From the NCBI GenBank assembly GCA_002189035.1, contig NEEC01000015.1:1426001-1490000 (forward strand): 64,000 nt of DNA, given 5' to 3'. This document shows positions 13,635-24,612 of the stretch, piece after piece. Position 1 is the first letter of the stretch, and every line of letters starts with the position of its first letter. Both the position numbers and the translations under genes were made by a program. The DNA comes from Utricularia gibba (lineage: Eukaryota; Streptophyta; Magnoliopsida; Lamiales; Lentibulariaceae). A model generated the notes under the pieces. It was not told the origin of the DNA. It saw only the letters and a list, made by a program, of their open reading frames with translations, and searched no databases.

Positions 13635-14117
13635 TCTACAGCACGCAAAGTTGCGGATAGACACGAGAAAAAGGCAGATTCTTTAATGAGAATCCCCTGA
13701 AATCAACCTTATCTTGGTGCTAAAAGAAGATTCTCCACCACACTTTTGAGTTTTGACATCCGTGGACAGATATCCGAATCTCAAGGTTAGAAACCTTGTT
13801 TTCTAAATATGTTGGCAACCTTGTTTTTAGCCAATGCCTTTAATGAACGTGAGTTTTAAATGCTTGTATTCATTTTTTGAAAACTCAAAGTGGGTGCTAG
13901 GCTGCTAGCTTATACTTCTCTGTGTTTCCCTATTACTTATTTATTCATTGGAGATGTGTAATAAATTTGGGATAATGAAATATACGTCTTAATTTAAAAG
14001 AATGCATGGATTTCTTTTAAAGCATGTGTCTTTTATTCTACTTAATATGTACATGATACACCTATTTTCACTAACATGATAATATACAGAGATGTGGGGC
14101 AGGCACGCTAATCAGAT
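13635..14117. other. SPO11-1 3' flank
   Basis: Three-prime UTR of SPO11-1 followed by AT-rich spacer. The genes on either side are convergent, so 3' ends meet here. Nothing else is visible. Confidence 0.45.
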
Positions 14118-14709
14118 TTACAGTTCCTTCCTCATCCTCCTGATGAAATCTTCAAACTTCCTGTTCAACTCCTCTGTGCTCAGCTCCTCATCTCCCTGAT
14201 CTCCCGTCTCCTCTCCCGACTCCTCAAAATTCCCTTGCTCATGATCATTGCCTGAAACCCATAAACCCCTTGGGTCCCTTGAGCATCCATCATCAGATGG
14301 TCATCATCCTTTTCCTCGTCCCTGATGAATATGGAAACCTGGTTGTTTCCTTGGTTCGACTCCGAATACCCCCGGCTCCCTCTAGCAGAATAAGCGGCTC
14401 CAACCTGTCAAGAAGGCAGGAGGCGTTGATGTCATTCTGAGGACCATCCTGCGGGAGAATAAAGCCTGAAGTTTTGGTGAGGAGGACCAAGAGGCCGTTG
14501 CAAATGAGAAAGAGACAGTTCTTGTTGAGGGAAAAGTATGGGAAGAAGGTGAAGGGGGTTTGTAGAGGGATGAGAAGGAGTAGGCGAAGGAGCAGAGGGA
14601 GATGGAGAGCAGCAGTTGAGGGATGAGCCTCTTGCACACTTGGGATGATGGACTTCTGTTCTGTGCCTCCATGAATGATAAATATCTTAGCGCCCGACGA
14701 GGACGCCAC
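14118..14709 (-). pseudogene. Small plant membrane protein gene (DUF4408-like), frame broken three times
   Basis: Looks like an intronless gene for a small plant protein with an N-terminal hydrophobic pair (LLLRLLLLIPL, then FPYFSLNKNCLFLICNGLL), an acidic linker, and a C-terminal helix EELNRKFEDFIRRMRKEL. I recall these features from DUF4408-like plant proteins; the family name is tentative. The likely ATG is near 14671, but the coding frame shifts three times: just after the ATG, near 14378 in a G5 run, and near 14265 in a G4 run. Each break would be healed by a single extra base at a G-run. The segments are otherwise free of stops and look conserved. It is therefore either a young pseudogene or a real gene hit by homopolymer errors. 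Function is unknown. Confidence 0.5.
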
Positions 14710-15508
14710 CGCGCGCGCGTGTGTATATATAATATATGGCCCTCAAACACTGTTGAGTTTACCCCGACACATAACCCTTTTAGAGTCTACTAATTTCGTT
14801 TTTGTCTACTTCCCAGGTGCGTACACACGGAATCGGACTGGATATCCTTAAGATAATCTTTATTTATTTTCGAAAATATTGATGTGGCATTCTCAAAAGT
14901 GAGATTTGAAAATGAGGAAATTTGTTTTTCATTTTTTTCGGAAACGAAAATAAGAAAACCTGATTTTCTTTAGGAATTGACTTAAAATATAATTTATGAT
15001 ATTTATTTTAATATTATGATTTTCGAAAATAGATATAAATATAACAAAAATTTAATAAAGTAAACTTAATAACTCAATTTTCGAAAATATTATATCAGTA
15101 TTTTTGAAAATAAATAAAAATGTTCTAATAATGGAATTGGAATTTGATTGAGTTTTGAATATATTATTATATTTTAAAAATAATTTATTATTTTAGAAAG
15201 AATAAAAATTTAAAAGTATTTCGTATTTTTAAAAATATAAATCCCAATTCTTATTTTATTAAAATTAGTTATTACAAAATGATTTTCGAAAAATAGAATC
15301 AAATAGAATATTAAAATATCCACTTGTCCGAAGAAGATAGGAAAGGAACGTGAGGGGGCAGCCCGTGGTGACTTGCGTTTCACAAATGGGCCGACATCGC
15401 TTTTTGAATAGTTGGGCCCAGAGAGGCGCATTGGGCCCGCAACGTCTGTAGGAAATGAGCTAAAATTTAATCTGGTTCATTTCGTTCGTTTGCTGACTGC
15501 TGGAGGCG
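14710..15508. other. Divergent AT-rich spacer
   Basis: Lies between the 5' end of the minus-strand DUF4408-like gene and the start of the complex I subunit gene. It begins with a GC/TA alternating tract (about 14710-14740) and is mostly AT-rich. No gene was recognised. Confidence 0.45.
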
Positions 15509-15911
15509 ATGAACACTGATATTACGGCGTCGGCGAAGCCGGAGTACCCGGTGATCGATCGGAACCCGCCGTTCACGAAGACGGTGGCGAACTTTAACAC
15601 CCTTGATTACCTCCGATTCTCCACCATCACTGGTGTTTCCGTTGTCGTCGGATATCTCTCAGGTACCATTTGGGTTTGCGGTTAGCGTCGATGATCTGGA
15701 ATGTATTACCTGAAAGCGTTTTGATTTCGCGTCCTTTTTCGAATGGTGGGAGTAATTAGGGATTAAGCCCGGGATAAGGGGGCCGTCAATGGTTACCGGT
15801 GGTCTGATAGGGTTAACGGGAGGTTTCATGTACGCGTACCAGAATTCTGCGGGCAGGCTCATGGGCTTTTTCCCCAATGATGGTGAGGTTGCCAAGTACA
15901 AGAAGAAGTGA
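15509..15911 (+). CDS. NADH-ubiquinone oxidoreductase 20.9 kDa-type subunit, complex I
   Basis: Small accessory subunit of mitochondrial complex I in plants (the Arabidopsis At4g16450 type). Two exons, 15509-15662 and 15760-15911, join in phase to give 101 aa. The start MNTDITAS, the central block NFNTLDYLRF and the tail SAGRLMGFFPNDGEVAKY match this family closely. A hydrophobic segment around residues 40-52 and a glycine-rich one around 62-77 are the likely membrane stretches. The C-terminus (KKK) is a few residues shorter than the Arabidopsis protein. Identity is strong; the exact role of the subunit within complex I is known only from the family. Confidence 0.93.
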
Positions 15912-17735
15912 TCCTTGTTTTCAAGGATTTCCCCATTCCCCGTTAGTTCGTTCTTCCTGGAACAAAAACATAGCATTTGGGGAAGTTGTTAACATTCCCA
16001 ATGATAAAAGAGCTAGTGTTCTGAACTCGAAACCGTTTATGCTCAATTTGCTTATTTGAATTTATCTTGTTTTTCTATGCCATCTTGAATGTAGTGTTCA
16101 ATCCAGTACCACATCGGTTGTTGATTAATAAACCCTGGTGACATTGTAGACTTCATGTTTTCACATGTATGCAAGTCCCTGCCTCTCTCAAATTGAGAGA
16201 TGAATGATGCGGGTGAGAGAACTGTGTAACTTTTCCCAAATTTGAGTTTGGTCTTTTCACCAGTTATCAGTTACTACCATTTCATTTAAACGTTTTAGAG
16301 TTCTGTTACTTGAGCAAATATGTAAAAAGTAGTGTGTGTAAATTGTGCTGGTGAGCATTTGTTGCTTTGAGACTTGATACAAGGAATGACCAGCCTTGAG
16401 GGTCAACAAAAACTCCACCATAACTGCTGATCTTCTGTGGCATTAGTTAGAAGGATGCACTGGTGGAACTTGCAAGGCAGGTTCATGAACCTGGTTTTTG
16501 CACATTATTGCATCTGGTATTGTATTGCATCTGCTCAATATATATTGCACCACAATATATATTGAGCCAGTCATCCCCTGTTCAAATTTAATCCAATTTT
16601 TATCGTGAACGATTTTTAACTCAAAACTATTTTAAGTATAGTTAAATCGTGGTTTTGAAACAATGTCTAGTTTCGAAAAGTGTGCAGCATTTGGGTTGAT
16701 TTGGTTTGTCTCATGTTGATAGAATGTGATTCCAATTGGTGCGTATCATATTTCTCAGTTAATTTCCGGTGTAGAGGGACCGATGCATGCCTCAGAATCC
16801 AGCAGCAAGTATCCTTAGGGGCATTTGTCTCGATCAATCTGATTAGGGAGAACTAGAGACTTCATCTGTTTGATGAGGTTGCAAGGATCAGGAATTGAAG
16901 CATGCCTGAAGGTCAGTTCTCGTGAACTCCAGGAATTCAGAAGATTGGAGCAAGAAGCAATACCCTTGAGAGATGAAACAGAGAGATCAGCTATGCCTTC
17001 CCAAATATCATCTCCATCTATTAATGAAGATGGGATCCTCTACTGAGTCCAGGGGATCTCTTGGTGAAGGAAGTATACAACTTGGAAGTAGAGGAACCAA
17101 AGAAAAAGCCTAACTCACACAAGACATATGCATGTTTCTAGCCAAGGAGGATGACTCCCTCCACATATTGTGGTTCAATACCACATGTTTTAGACAATTT
17201 ACACTTAAATTATTTATTTAGTGAATAACAAAGTATTCAATAAATGCTAAAATATTTTCAACAAATTTTCAATGAATATTTCATAAATAAGATTATTTAA
17301 GTTGTAAAAATTTATTTATTGTAAAAGAAGATTTATTATGAAATAATTAAATTAATATTTTAAATTAATTAGAATAATTTTGTAATCAAACTTTTAAATT
17401 TTATATCATTTTTTTAAACTAAATTATTTTTTTAATAATTTCAGACTAATAATTAACCAAATAACCTCTAAAATTCATTAACTAATTTGGGGAATTTTAA
17501 GAGTAAAAAAAATAAAGAAACCTAAAAGTGGGAGGATTCAGGTTTGTGGGGGAGGCGCCGTCACGTGATCAGAAACCTATTTCCCGGGAATGAAAACCGT
17601 CAGCCACTAGGGCTGTGCTGTGCAGTCGTTGAAGAATCACCCCTTCAGCTTTCAATGAAGTCATTCGCGATTTTACCAGGAAGATGATGAGGACCACGCA
17701 AACAGCCCTTTTCATTAGGTCCAATCATGAATTCT
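15912..17735. other. Spacer downstream of the complex I subunit gene
   Basis: Contains the 3' UTR of the preceding gene, then non-coding DNA. From about 17200 to 17520 it is strongly AT-rich. A short inverted-looking pair around 16540-16570 (ATATATTG with CAATATAT) can form a small hairpin. One short coding-like frame at 16873-17046 is listed separately. Confidence 0.45.
16873..17046 (+). other. Unassigned 57-codon open frame, possible exon remnant
   Basis: An ATG frame of 57 codons that is polar and rich in Glu, Arg and Ser (it contains LQEFRRLEQEAI). The composition is more coding-like than its surroundings, but I do not recognise it. It could be a small gene, an exon of an unseen transcript, or a decayed fragment. 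No TATA box or splice sites convincingly frame it. Confidence 0.2.
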
Positions 17736-17743
17736 ATAAATAC
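17736..17743 (+). promoter_or_regulatory. TATA box of the WNK kinase gene
   Basis: TATAAATA about 255 bp upstream of the WNK start codon. A GC-richer leader follows, and a probable 5' UTR intron ends at the T-rich acceptor just before 17984. Confidence 0.5.
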
Positions 17744-17991
17744 CTAGATTCCACCGTCCTCTGCCCTTTTCACTGCATTTGGGCGCTTATCTCCGTGTCC
17801 TGCAAGCTTCCGCGGTGGAATTTTGGCCGCTGGGTGTTCCCGATCCAGTAAAGTTGCAATCTTGGGTGATCCTTTTTCGTGGGCTTCTTTTTATTTGTTG
17901 GTCGGTGAAGGATTGAATTGATTACCTTGCCTATAAAACATGTGTCGTGGGTTTTGATTTTTCGTCGGTTTCTTGTTTTTTAGATGCGTCT

Positions 17992-19258
17992 ATGGGTTCG
18001 CATATGGCTGACCAAGGAAATATCGAGCCGTTCGTGGAGGTTGACCCCACGGGGCGCTACGGCCGTTACCATGAGCTTTTAGGCGCCGGAGCCGTGAAAA
18101 AAGTGTACAGAGGATTTGACAGGGAAGAAGGGATCGAAGTTGCGTGGAATAAAGTGAAGTTGAGGAATTTCAGCGATGACGAAGCGATGATTAATCGTTT
18201 TTATTCGGAGGTTGAATTGTTGGGGAAGTTGAAGCACAAAAATATTATCTCGTTGCACTCTGTTTGGAACGACGAGACTAAAAACTCACTCAATTTCATA
18301 ACCGAAGTCTGCACTTCGGGGAACTTGAGAGAATACCGGAGGAAGCACAAAAGTGTTTCTCTCAAAGCGTTGAAGAAATGGTCAAGGCAGATCCTCAAAG
18401 GACTGGAGTATCTGCATACTCATGACCCCTGTGTGATCCATAGAGATCTCAATTGTAGCAACATCTTCATCAATGGCCACATTGGCCAGGTATCTTCTTT
18501 GAACTCATAGCCACATCTTGTTCAGTTTTAGGGCTTGTGGGAGCCCGAATTCCCAGTTCAGCTAGATTGAGATCGATTACTTCTGTTGCCCTTTTCAAGT
18601 TTCTGGATCTTTCTGGATTTCCTTGGTTTTAAAAAATCCCAGTTCGTTTAAAGTTTGCTTTTTTTTTTTTCCCTTCCTGTTTCAAGGAACAAACTTGTGT
18701 TACTGGTCAGCCTCTATTCATACTAGACAAGTACTGATGATCCTTCTTGCCCAGTTCATTCCATCCCTTAACAACATCCCAATCCGCGTAGATGGGGGCT
18801 TGATGATTTAAACTTTCCCTGTCTGTCTCCGTGTTCAGATTTGTGGGATTTCATTCATCATGTGCTTTATACATTACATGCAGGTAAAGATTGGCGATTT
18901 TGGATTTGCAGCTGTGGTGGGAGGAAACCACCACGCTCATTCCCTGCTGGGCACACCGGAATTCATGGCACCAGAGCTCTACGACGAAGACTACACGGAG
19001 CTAATCGACATATACTCCTTTGGTATGTGTCTGCTGGAGATGACAACTCTGGAGCTTCCCTACAGTGAATGTGACAACGTTGCCAAGATTTACAAGAAGG
19101 TTGTATCCGGGCTGAGGCCTCGAGCCATGAGCAAAGTGGAGGACCCTGAGACGCTTGCTTTTATCGAGAAGTGCCTCGCACCGCCGACGGAGAGGCCGTC
19201 CGCAGCCGAACTCCTGAAAGATCCCTTCTTCGAGGGGATTGATGATAATGCCGAATGA
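17992..19258 (+). CDS. WNK (with-no-lysine) protein kinase, short WNK11-like class
   Basis: Serine/threonine kinase of the WNK family, which in plants acts in ion balance, flowering time and stress signalling. Two exons, 17992-18489 and 18884-19258, join in phase to give 290 aa. The kinase domain fills almost the whole protein. The glycine-loop region [12 protein letters not shown] (about residues 31-42) carries the shifted catalytic lysine. The usual subdomain II lysine is replaced in VAWNKVKL, the WNK signature. The catalytic loop [11 protein letters not shown], the metal-binding GDFGFAA and GTPEFMAPE follow. There is no long C-terminal regulatory tail, as in the short WNK10/WNK11 group. 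Upstream sequence lacks another in-frame ATG before an apparent 5' UTR intron acceptor, so 17992 is the preferred start; 18004 (MADQ) is also possible. Confidence 0.93.
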
Positions 19259-22110
19259 TTGATAATGTGAACCCAAGTCGTTTATTTCATTATACACGAT
19301 ACACACAGGGTTTCTCATATTCGTTAAATCACCTCTCTGTATGTAGATGACATGGATTGGTGAATGGCCCGAGATGAATTGATTCGAAACGAACTTTGAA
19401 ACAATACCAACTCATAACCATCTTAGAAACACCATAAGGCATGTTTGGTAGTAAGTCTGAATTAATAGTGGTTAAAATTACTAAGGTATAAAATTGAGTT
19501 TAAAGTTATCCCCAGTTTAGATAAAAACCAGTTTGATAATAATGTTTATTTAAATCTTTGTTTATAGCATAACTTATTTAATAAATAACATCTAGTTTAT
19601 TTTAAACATATCAATGAGGTGGGTTTAGTTAAATTCAAGAAACTTAGAAAAATGGTGTTTATTTTAAACTCGAATTTAAATTGAACTCTTCCACCAAACA
19701 CGCATAATATTAAACCAAACTTGATAAAATTAGTCTAAACACTCCTACCAAACGTGACCATAAAAGTTTAATAAATCTGAAGAAATGTCTCAATGTGATG
19801 AATTCTTTTCTAACTTTTTGATATGATATTTTCTAAATCGTGCTAATTTACATTGTTTATAACATATCATTTCGATAATTGTTTTGAAATAATCATATTC
19901 ATGCATTAAAATTCTTATATTTATCATAAAATATTACAAAAAAACTAAAAAAGTATAGATTCATAATTTAACCTTAGATTAAACCCATACTGTGAACATA
20001 AAATGCAGAAAAAAAAAACAAATTTTAAAATAGAATATTAATATTATTACTCTATTTGCATTAAAAGGGGGAAGCAATTAGTTGTAAACAGTTGGATTGG
20101 AACATTTAACTGTCGTCGAGTCACTACTGCAGCCAGGCTCCAACCAGCTGGCAGTTGACACTTCAATCATTCACCTTCTCAAGGCACGTGCCATTGAAAA
20201 TGTATCTCTATATATAATAGAAGCGCGAGGCTGGAAAAATTACCGATGTGGGATACGGATTTGAATCATTCTCCGGTCCCGATTTCCTTGTCGAGAGAAA
20301 GGTGTGGATGAAGCCTAAGGCACCCCAAAGGCCAAAAGTGGAACGAGTATAAGAAGAATGGTGATGAGCCAAGTGCTGAAGAAGCACGATCGACATTGAA
20401 TCAAAGGGCTTTGGGTGCGTAGTTATATATTAGGATATTAGTATGTTTAAGTATAATAATATATAATGATTGATATATAATAATATAATTTAAATATATA
20501 ATTAATATATTTTTCATTTATTTATATCATCTATATATTTAAAAAAATAAATATATAAATAATATAGCAATATAAGATTAATATACATATACTATTTAAT
20601 CAAACGACAGTATATATAAAAACTTGAGTATAAGCATTCTATAACCAACTATCAAATACATCTTTTCTTTTACCCTATTGCTATGCGATTGATGCTAGTA
20701 ATATTTTAAAATGCAAATCATATTAAATCCATATTCGTGTTTGTTTAGGATTGAATTCTTTATAATAAATTTAAGTTATTATAAGCATATTATAAAAATA
20801 ATTTTATATAAATTATCGAATGGGATTCAAAAAATCATGAATCAGTGCTATTTTGAAGCATTAGTATAAAAAATATATAATAAATTTAATAAAATTATAT
20901 TATACATGTGGTTTGTGGTTAAATTTATGTCCTAGTTTTATTAATTGAAATCCGTTTATATGAAATACTAACAATAATAATATGAAATAATGTTATTGCA
21001 AAAAAAATATTATATTCGATTAACTGAATATAATAAGCGAAAAATGGAGTATTAAAATCGAAGTCGAAAAACCGAAATTGAATTTACCGTTATTTTTGTC
21101 CACACGTAATAGTGATGATTAGCTTGTTTTTTTTTTTTTTTTGTTATTACAAGAGAAATAGGAGTCAATGAATTTGCTGTTGTAATTCAAGCTCAGCATG
21201 CACTGTCTACTTTCTATGGAGTTATGACAAAATTGCGTGCATAGATATGGGGAGATTTTCTTTCACTCCCCACAACCAACAATCCCACGTTCAACCCAAT
21301 CCTGTATTGTATAATCCTATCCATCCCTATCCAATTTCTTCATCATGGGCAATGTAAAATGGATTTCCTTCTCCGTTCAGTTCTTTTCTTTTTGTTTGGG
21401 AGATTTTTTTATTGTGGGTGTTGAAAAAGAAGTGGAATAAACAACGCAGAGGACTTTTGGGGTGGGAAGAGGAAGGGAAGAGAGAGGGGGAGCATGTCTT
21501 CTTCTTCTTCTTCTTCTCACTGTGGATTGCTCCCTTGTTAGATCTGGATGTCTCCTAAAGTTTTCATTATACCCATGTGGGGAGGCATTCAAAACCAGCA
21601 TTTGATTGATTGCTTACTTGTGTGTGTTGTGTTCTTCTGGTTGTGTTGATAAGGAGTCGGGATTTTCAGGTTTAGGCGTTGTGAATTGGAACTACGGAGG
21701 ATCGTATTATTTTAGATTGATTCTACATTTCCAAGTTAATATCAGAAGATCGATTGTTTTGTGGGTTCTTTCTGATTTCTTGGATAAGGTAATGGTTCTT
21801 TGTGTTTACTTCATGTTTGCTCGATTTTATTTTTACCGGGTTTGATCTGCCAACCCATCTTTTTGACTGATCATAGCTGGATTTTTTGATTCTGTGTCAT
21901 TCGGTTATCTTTGATCCAGCACATTGGTGTTATGTTCCGCATCGCTTTCTTTTTGTTTGTTGCAATACTTGTAGAGTTTCGAGTAGTTCAATACTGTCCA
22001 TGTGAGATGCTATGAAAGTGCGTCGTGAATGATACTTGAGTCCTTTTAACCTGGGTATTGTTTGATTTTCCCAATGAAGGTGTGGGTAGTTTTGTACCAT
22101 AGTAGAAAAC
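19259..22110. other. AT-rich spacer and hnRNP leader region
   Basis: From 19259 to about 21350 this is AT-rich intergenic DNA with no recognisable gene; a T16 tract lies at about 21127-21142. From about 21360 the base composition rises. A CTT repeat at about 21497-21518 and a likely 5' UTR intron (donor GTAATG near 21789) belong to the leader of the downstream RRM protein gene. Confidence 0.5.
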
Positions 22111-23751
22111 ATGGATGTGGATCAGGGTAAGCTTTTTGTTGGTGGAATTTCCTGGGATACAAATGAGGATCGTCTAAGAGAATATTTTGGAGCATATGGA
22201 GAAGTTACAGAATCCGTGATCATGAAAGATCGTGCCACAGGCCGTGCTCGAGGCTTTGGCTTCATAGTGTTTGCTGACCCTGCTGTTGCTGAAAGAGTCA
22301 TAAGGGAGAAACACATGATTGATGGGCGAAGTGTAAGTTGAATACCTCGGTACTCTGCTGTTCATGCTAACATTGCACAAATTTTGGATGTCCAAGTTTG
22401 TGCAATGACTTTCTCTTCATCATACTGAGGCACGAATGAACCAATCCTTTTGTATTTTTACTGTGAACATGTTGTCTTCTAGGTGGAAGCGAAGAAAGCT
22501 GTTCCAAGGGATGATCAAAACCTGGTGAACAGAATAAATGGCAGCCTTCCAGTATCACCAGGGCCTGATCGTACTAAAAAGATTTTTGTGGGAGGGTTAC
22601 CCTCCTCCCTCACTGAAAATGATTTTAAAGATTACTTTGAACAGTTTGGCATCATAACTGATGTTGTTGTTATGTATGATCATAATACCCAAAGGCCAAG
22701 AGGTTTTGGTTTTATAACTTATGATTCTGAGGAGGCTGTGGACAGGGTCTTGCACAAGACATTTCACGAGCTAAATGGTAAAATGGTTGAGGTAAAAAGA
22801 GCAGTACCCAAAGAGTTGTCTCTTGGACCAAGTCGAAGCCCTCTCTCTGGTTACAACTACAGTATGAGCAGAAGCAACAACTTCCCTAATAACCTCCCTG
22901 AGGGACACAGTATTGGCTCAGTTGGAAGCTATGGAGTCAGGGTGGATGGTCGATATAGTCCATTATCTAGCACTCGTGCTGGTTTATCACCTTTCCGCTC
23001 TGCATTTGGAATGGGTGTGAACATGGACCAAGGATTGAATGTTGGCTTCGGTGGGGGTGCAAGCTTTATCACCAATAACAGTTTTGGTCGTGTCCCAAGT
23101 CCTTATATCAGCGATACACAGGGTTGGTGCACTTCTCCTATTGGTTACAACCCAGGTAGCAGCAGGAGTCTTTCTTCTATGAATGAATCACCAAGAAGTG
23201 TATGGGGGAATGGTGGTCTTAGCACATCATCACATTCTTCTGTCTCCAATTCATACCTTGCATCAGGAAGTGGCGGTTTTCGAGCCTTTAGAAACCTTGG
23301 ATCCAACTGGGGAGCTTCTCCTATTGTCCCTCTCTTGGACTGAGCTCCTCAGGATATAGTGCTGGAAATGCCAGTTTTGGAGGTGGAGAAAGCAGTTATG
23401 TATTTGGTGGAGGAAGCAATGGGACTGGTGGAGGAGCTGCAACATCTTCATTTGGTAATGTGAACAGAGATTATGAACCAGCCTATGGAGATTTCCACCA
23501 CGGTGGCTCACTTTTTGGGGGTCATTCGTGGCACTCTTCATCTTCTGATCTGGGTGTCTCTGCTTCATTTGGTCGTTATGGTCTCGGAAATTCCGAGGAT
23601 GCTACAGCAGATGACCTTGAGGACTATGCTGTAGGCTATGATGTTCCAAATAGGCAACCAAGTAGAGGTGATATCCTCATCATTAGCTCCTTTTACTTTC
23701 TACTTTGTGCAGAACTAAAACCTCATTTTTTTCTCAGGAGTTGCTGCCTAA
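22111..23751 (+). CDS. Two-RRM heterogeneous nuclear ribonucleoprotein (RNP1/Musashi-like), one apparent frameshift
   Basis: RNA-binding protein of the plant hnRNP-A/B-like group. Exons are 22111-22332, 22483-23667 and 23738-23751. RRM1 has RNP2 KLFVGGISW and RNP1 RGFGFIVF; RRM2 has KIFVGGLP and RGFGFITY. A Gly/Ser/Asn/Tyr-rich low-complexity tail follows. The frame opened at 22483 stops at 23341, but the same type of Gly/Ser-rich tail continues at once in another frame (SSGYSAGNASFGGG onward) through to QPSRG, which splices in phase to the end VAA. A single base missing near 23323-23335 (a GTCCC stretch) would join the two parts. The choice is between a truncated protein that ends after PIVPLLD and a full-length one of roughly 470 aa. 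Identity as an RRM protein is certain. Confidence 0.9.
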
Positions 23752-24612
23752 TGGATTCCAGGATCCCAAAAACATAGTATAGAAGATGAAACTCAACAAG
23801 CGTGTGGATTGCGAATCGAAACTGTATCCCTATAGATTTACAAGCATATCAGCTAACAGGAGATTCAAAAGTTGCCTTGGAAGGACAATGTTATTGTCAT
23901 ATTTAAAGACTCAAGGTTTGATTTCCAGTTCCCTTCTTTGTCATTTTGGTTGAGATGTGAATCGGAACGGCCACAAAAACAACACTGGAGAGGGTGTTTC
24001 ATCATTCTGCTTTTCGACACATAAGAAACACAACACACATTGTTGCCATTCTTTGGTTGCTGCTTATCTAGATTTGTTTGTATTACCCTGATTGTCTCTC
24101 TGTTGACTGACTGGAGTTATGTATCCAGGCTTTTTTCTGTATGAAACACAACCCCCTACTCTTCAAACTCTCCCTCATTTGGAGAGCTTCATTAGCCTCC
24201 TTTGTCTTTCTGGGTTTTCAGGCTTTTTTCTGAATGAAACGCAAGCCCCTACTCTTGAAACTCTCCCTCATTTGGAGAGCTTCATTAGCCTTCTTTGTCT
24301 CTCTGGGTTTTCAGTTCTAGAGAATAATGACCAGCCCGAGAGCAATTGTTTTTGATTGCTGGCAGTAGCGTTAATGGATGACAACGAAGCTCATCTTTTC
24401 CACAGGCTTAGAGCTGAGTTGAAACTAGGCAAAGGCATAACGACAAGCAAGCTAACACAGGGTGGTTTAGTACAACAATCCATATTAGGTTATTACAAAG
24501 GACGATAAATCATGTCATTAGTGGAAGCATGAAGACACGGTAGGGTGCTAGGGACATGAAATGAATGCAAAAACACCTAGCACTGCGCTGCATTTCAAGA
24601 ACCTAAACGAAC
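23752..24612. other. Convergent 3' regions with tandem repeat
   Basis: Holds the 3' UTR of the hnRNP gene and the 3' UTR of the C2 gene, which converge here. A two-copy tandem repeat at 24128-24313 is listed separately. The open frame across that repeat (24119-24355) is not regarded as a gene. Confidence 0.5.
24128..24313. repeat. Two-copy tandem repeat, 93-bp unit
   Basis: Unit 1 is 24128-24220 and unit 2 is 24221-24313. They are directly adjacent and differ at about 6 of 93 positions with no indel. Because 93 is a multiple of three, one frame stays open across both. The repeat lies in the probable 3' UTR of the hnRNP gene. Confidence 0.9.

Noticed and set aside
24119-24355. 78-codon frame across the 93-bp repeat
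   Set aside because: Lies in the hnRNP 3' UTR, and openness follows from the repeat length being a multiple of three. No homologue recalled.
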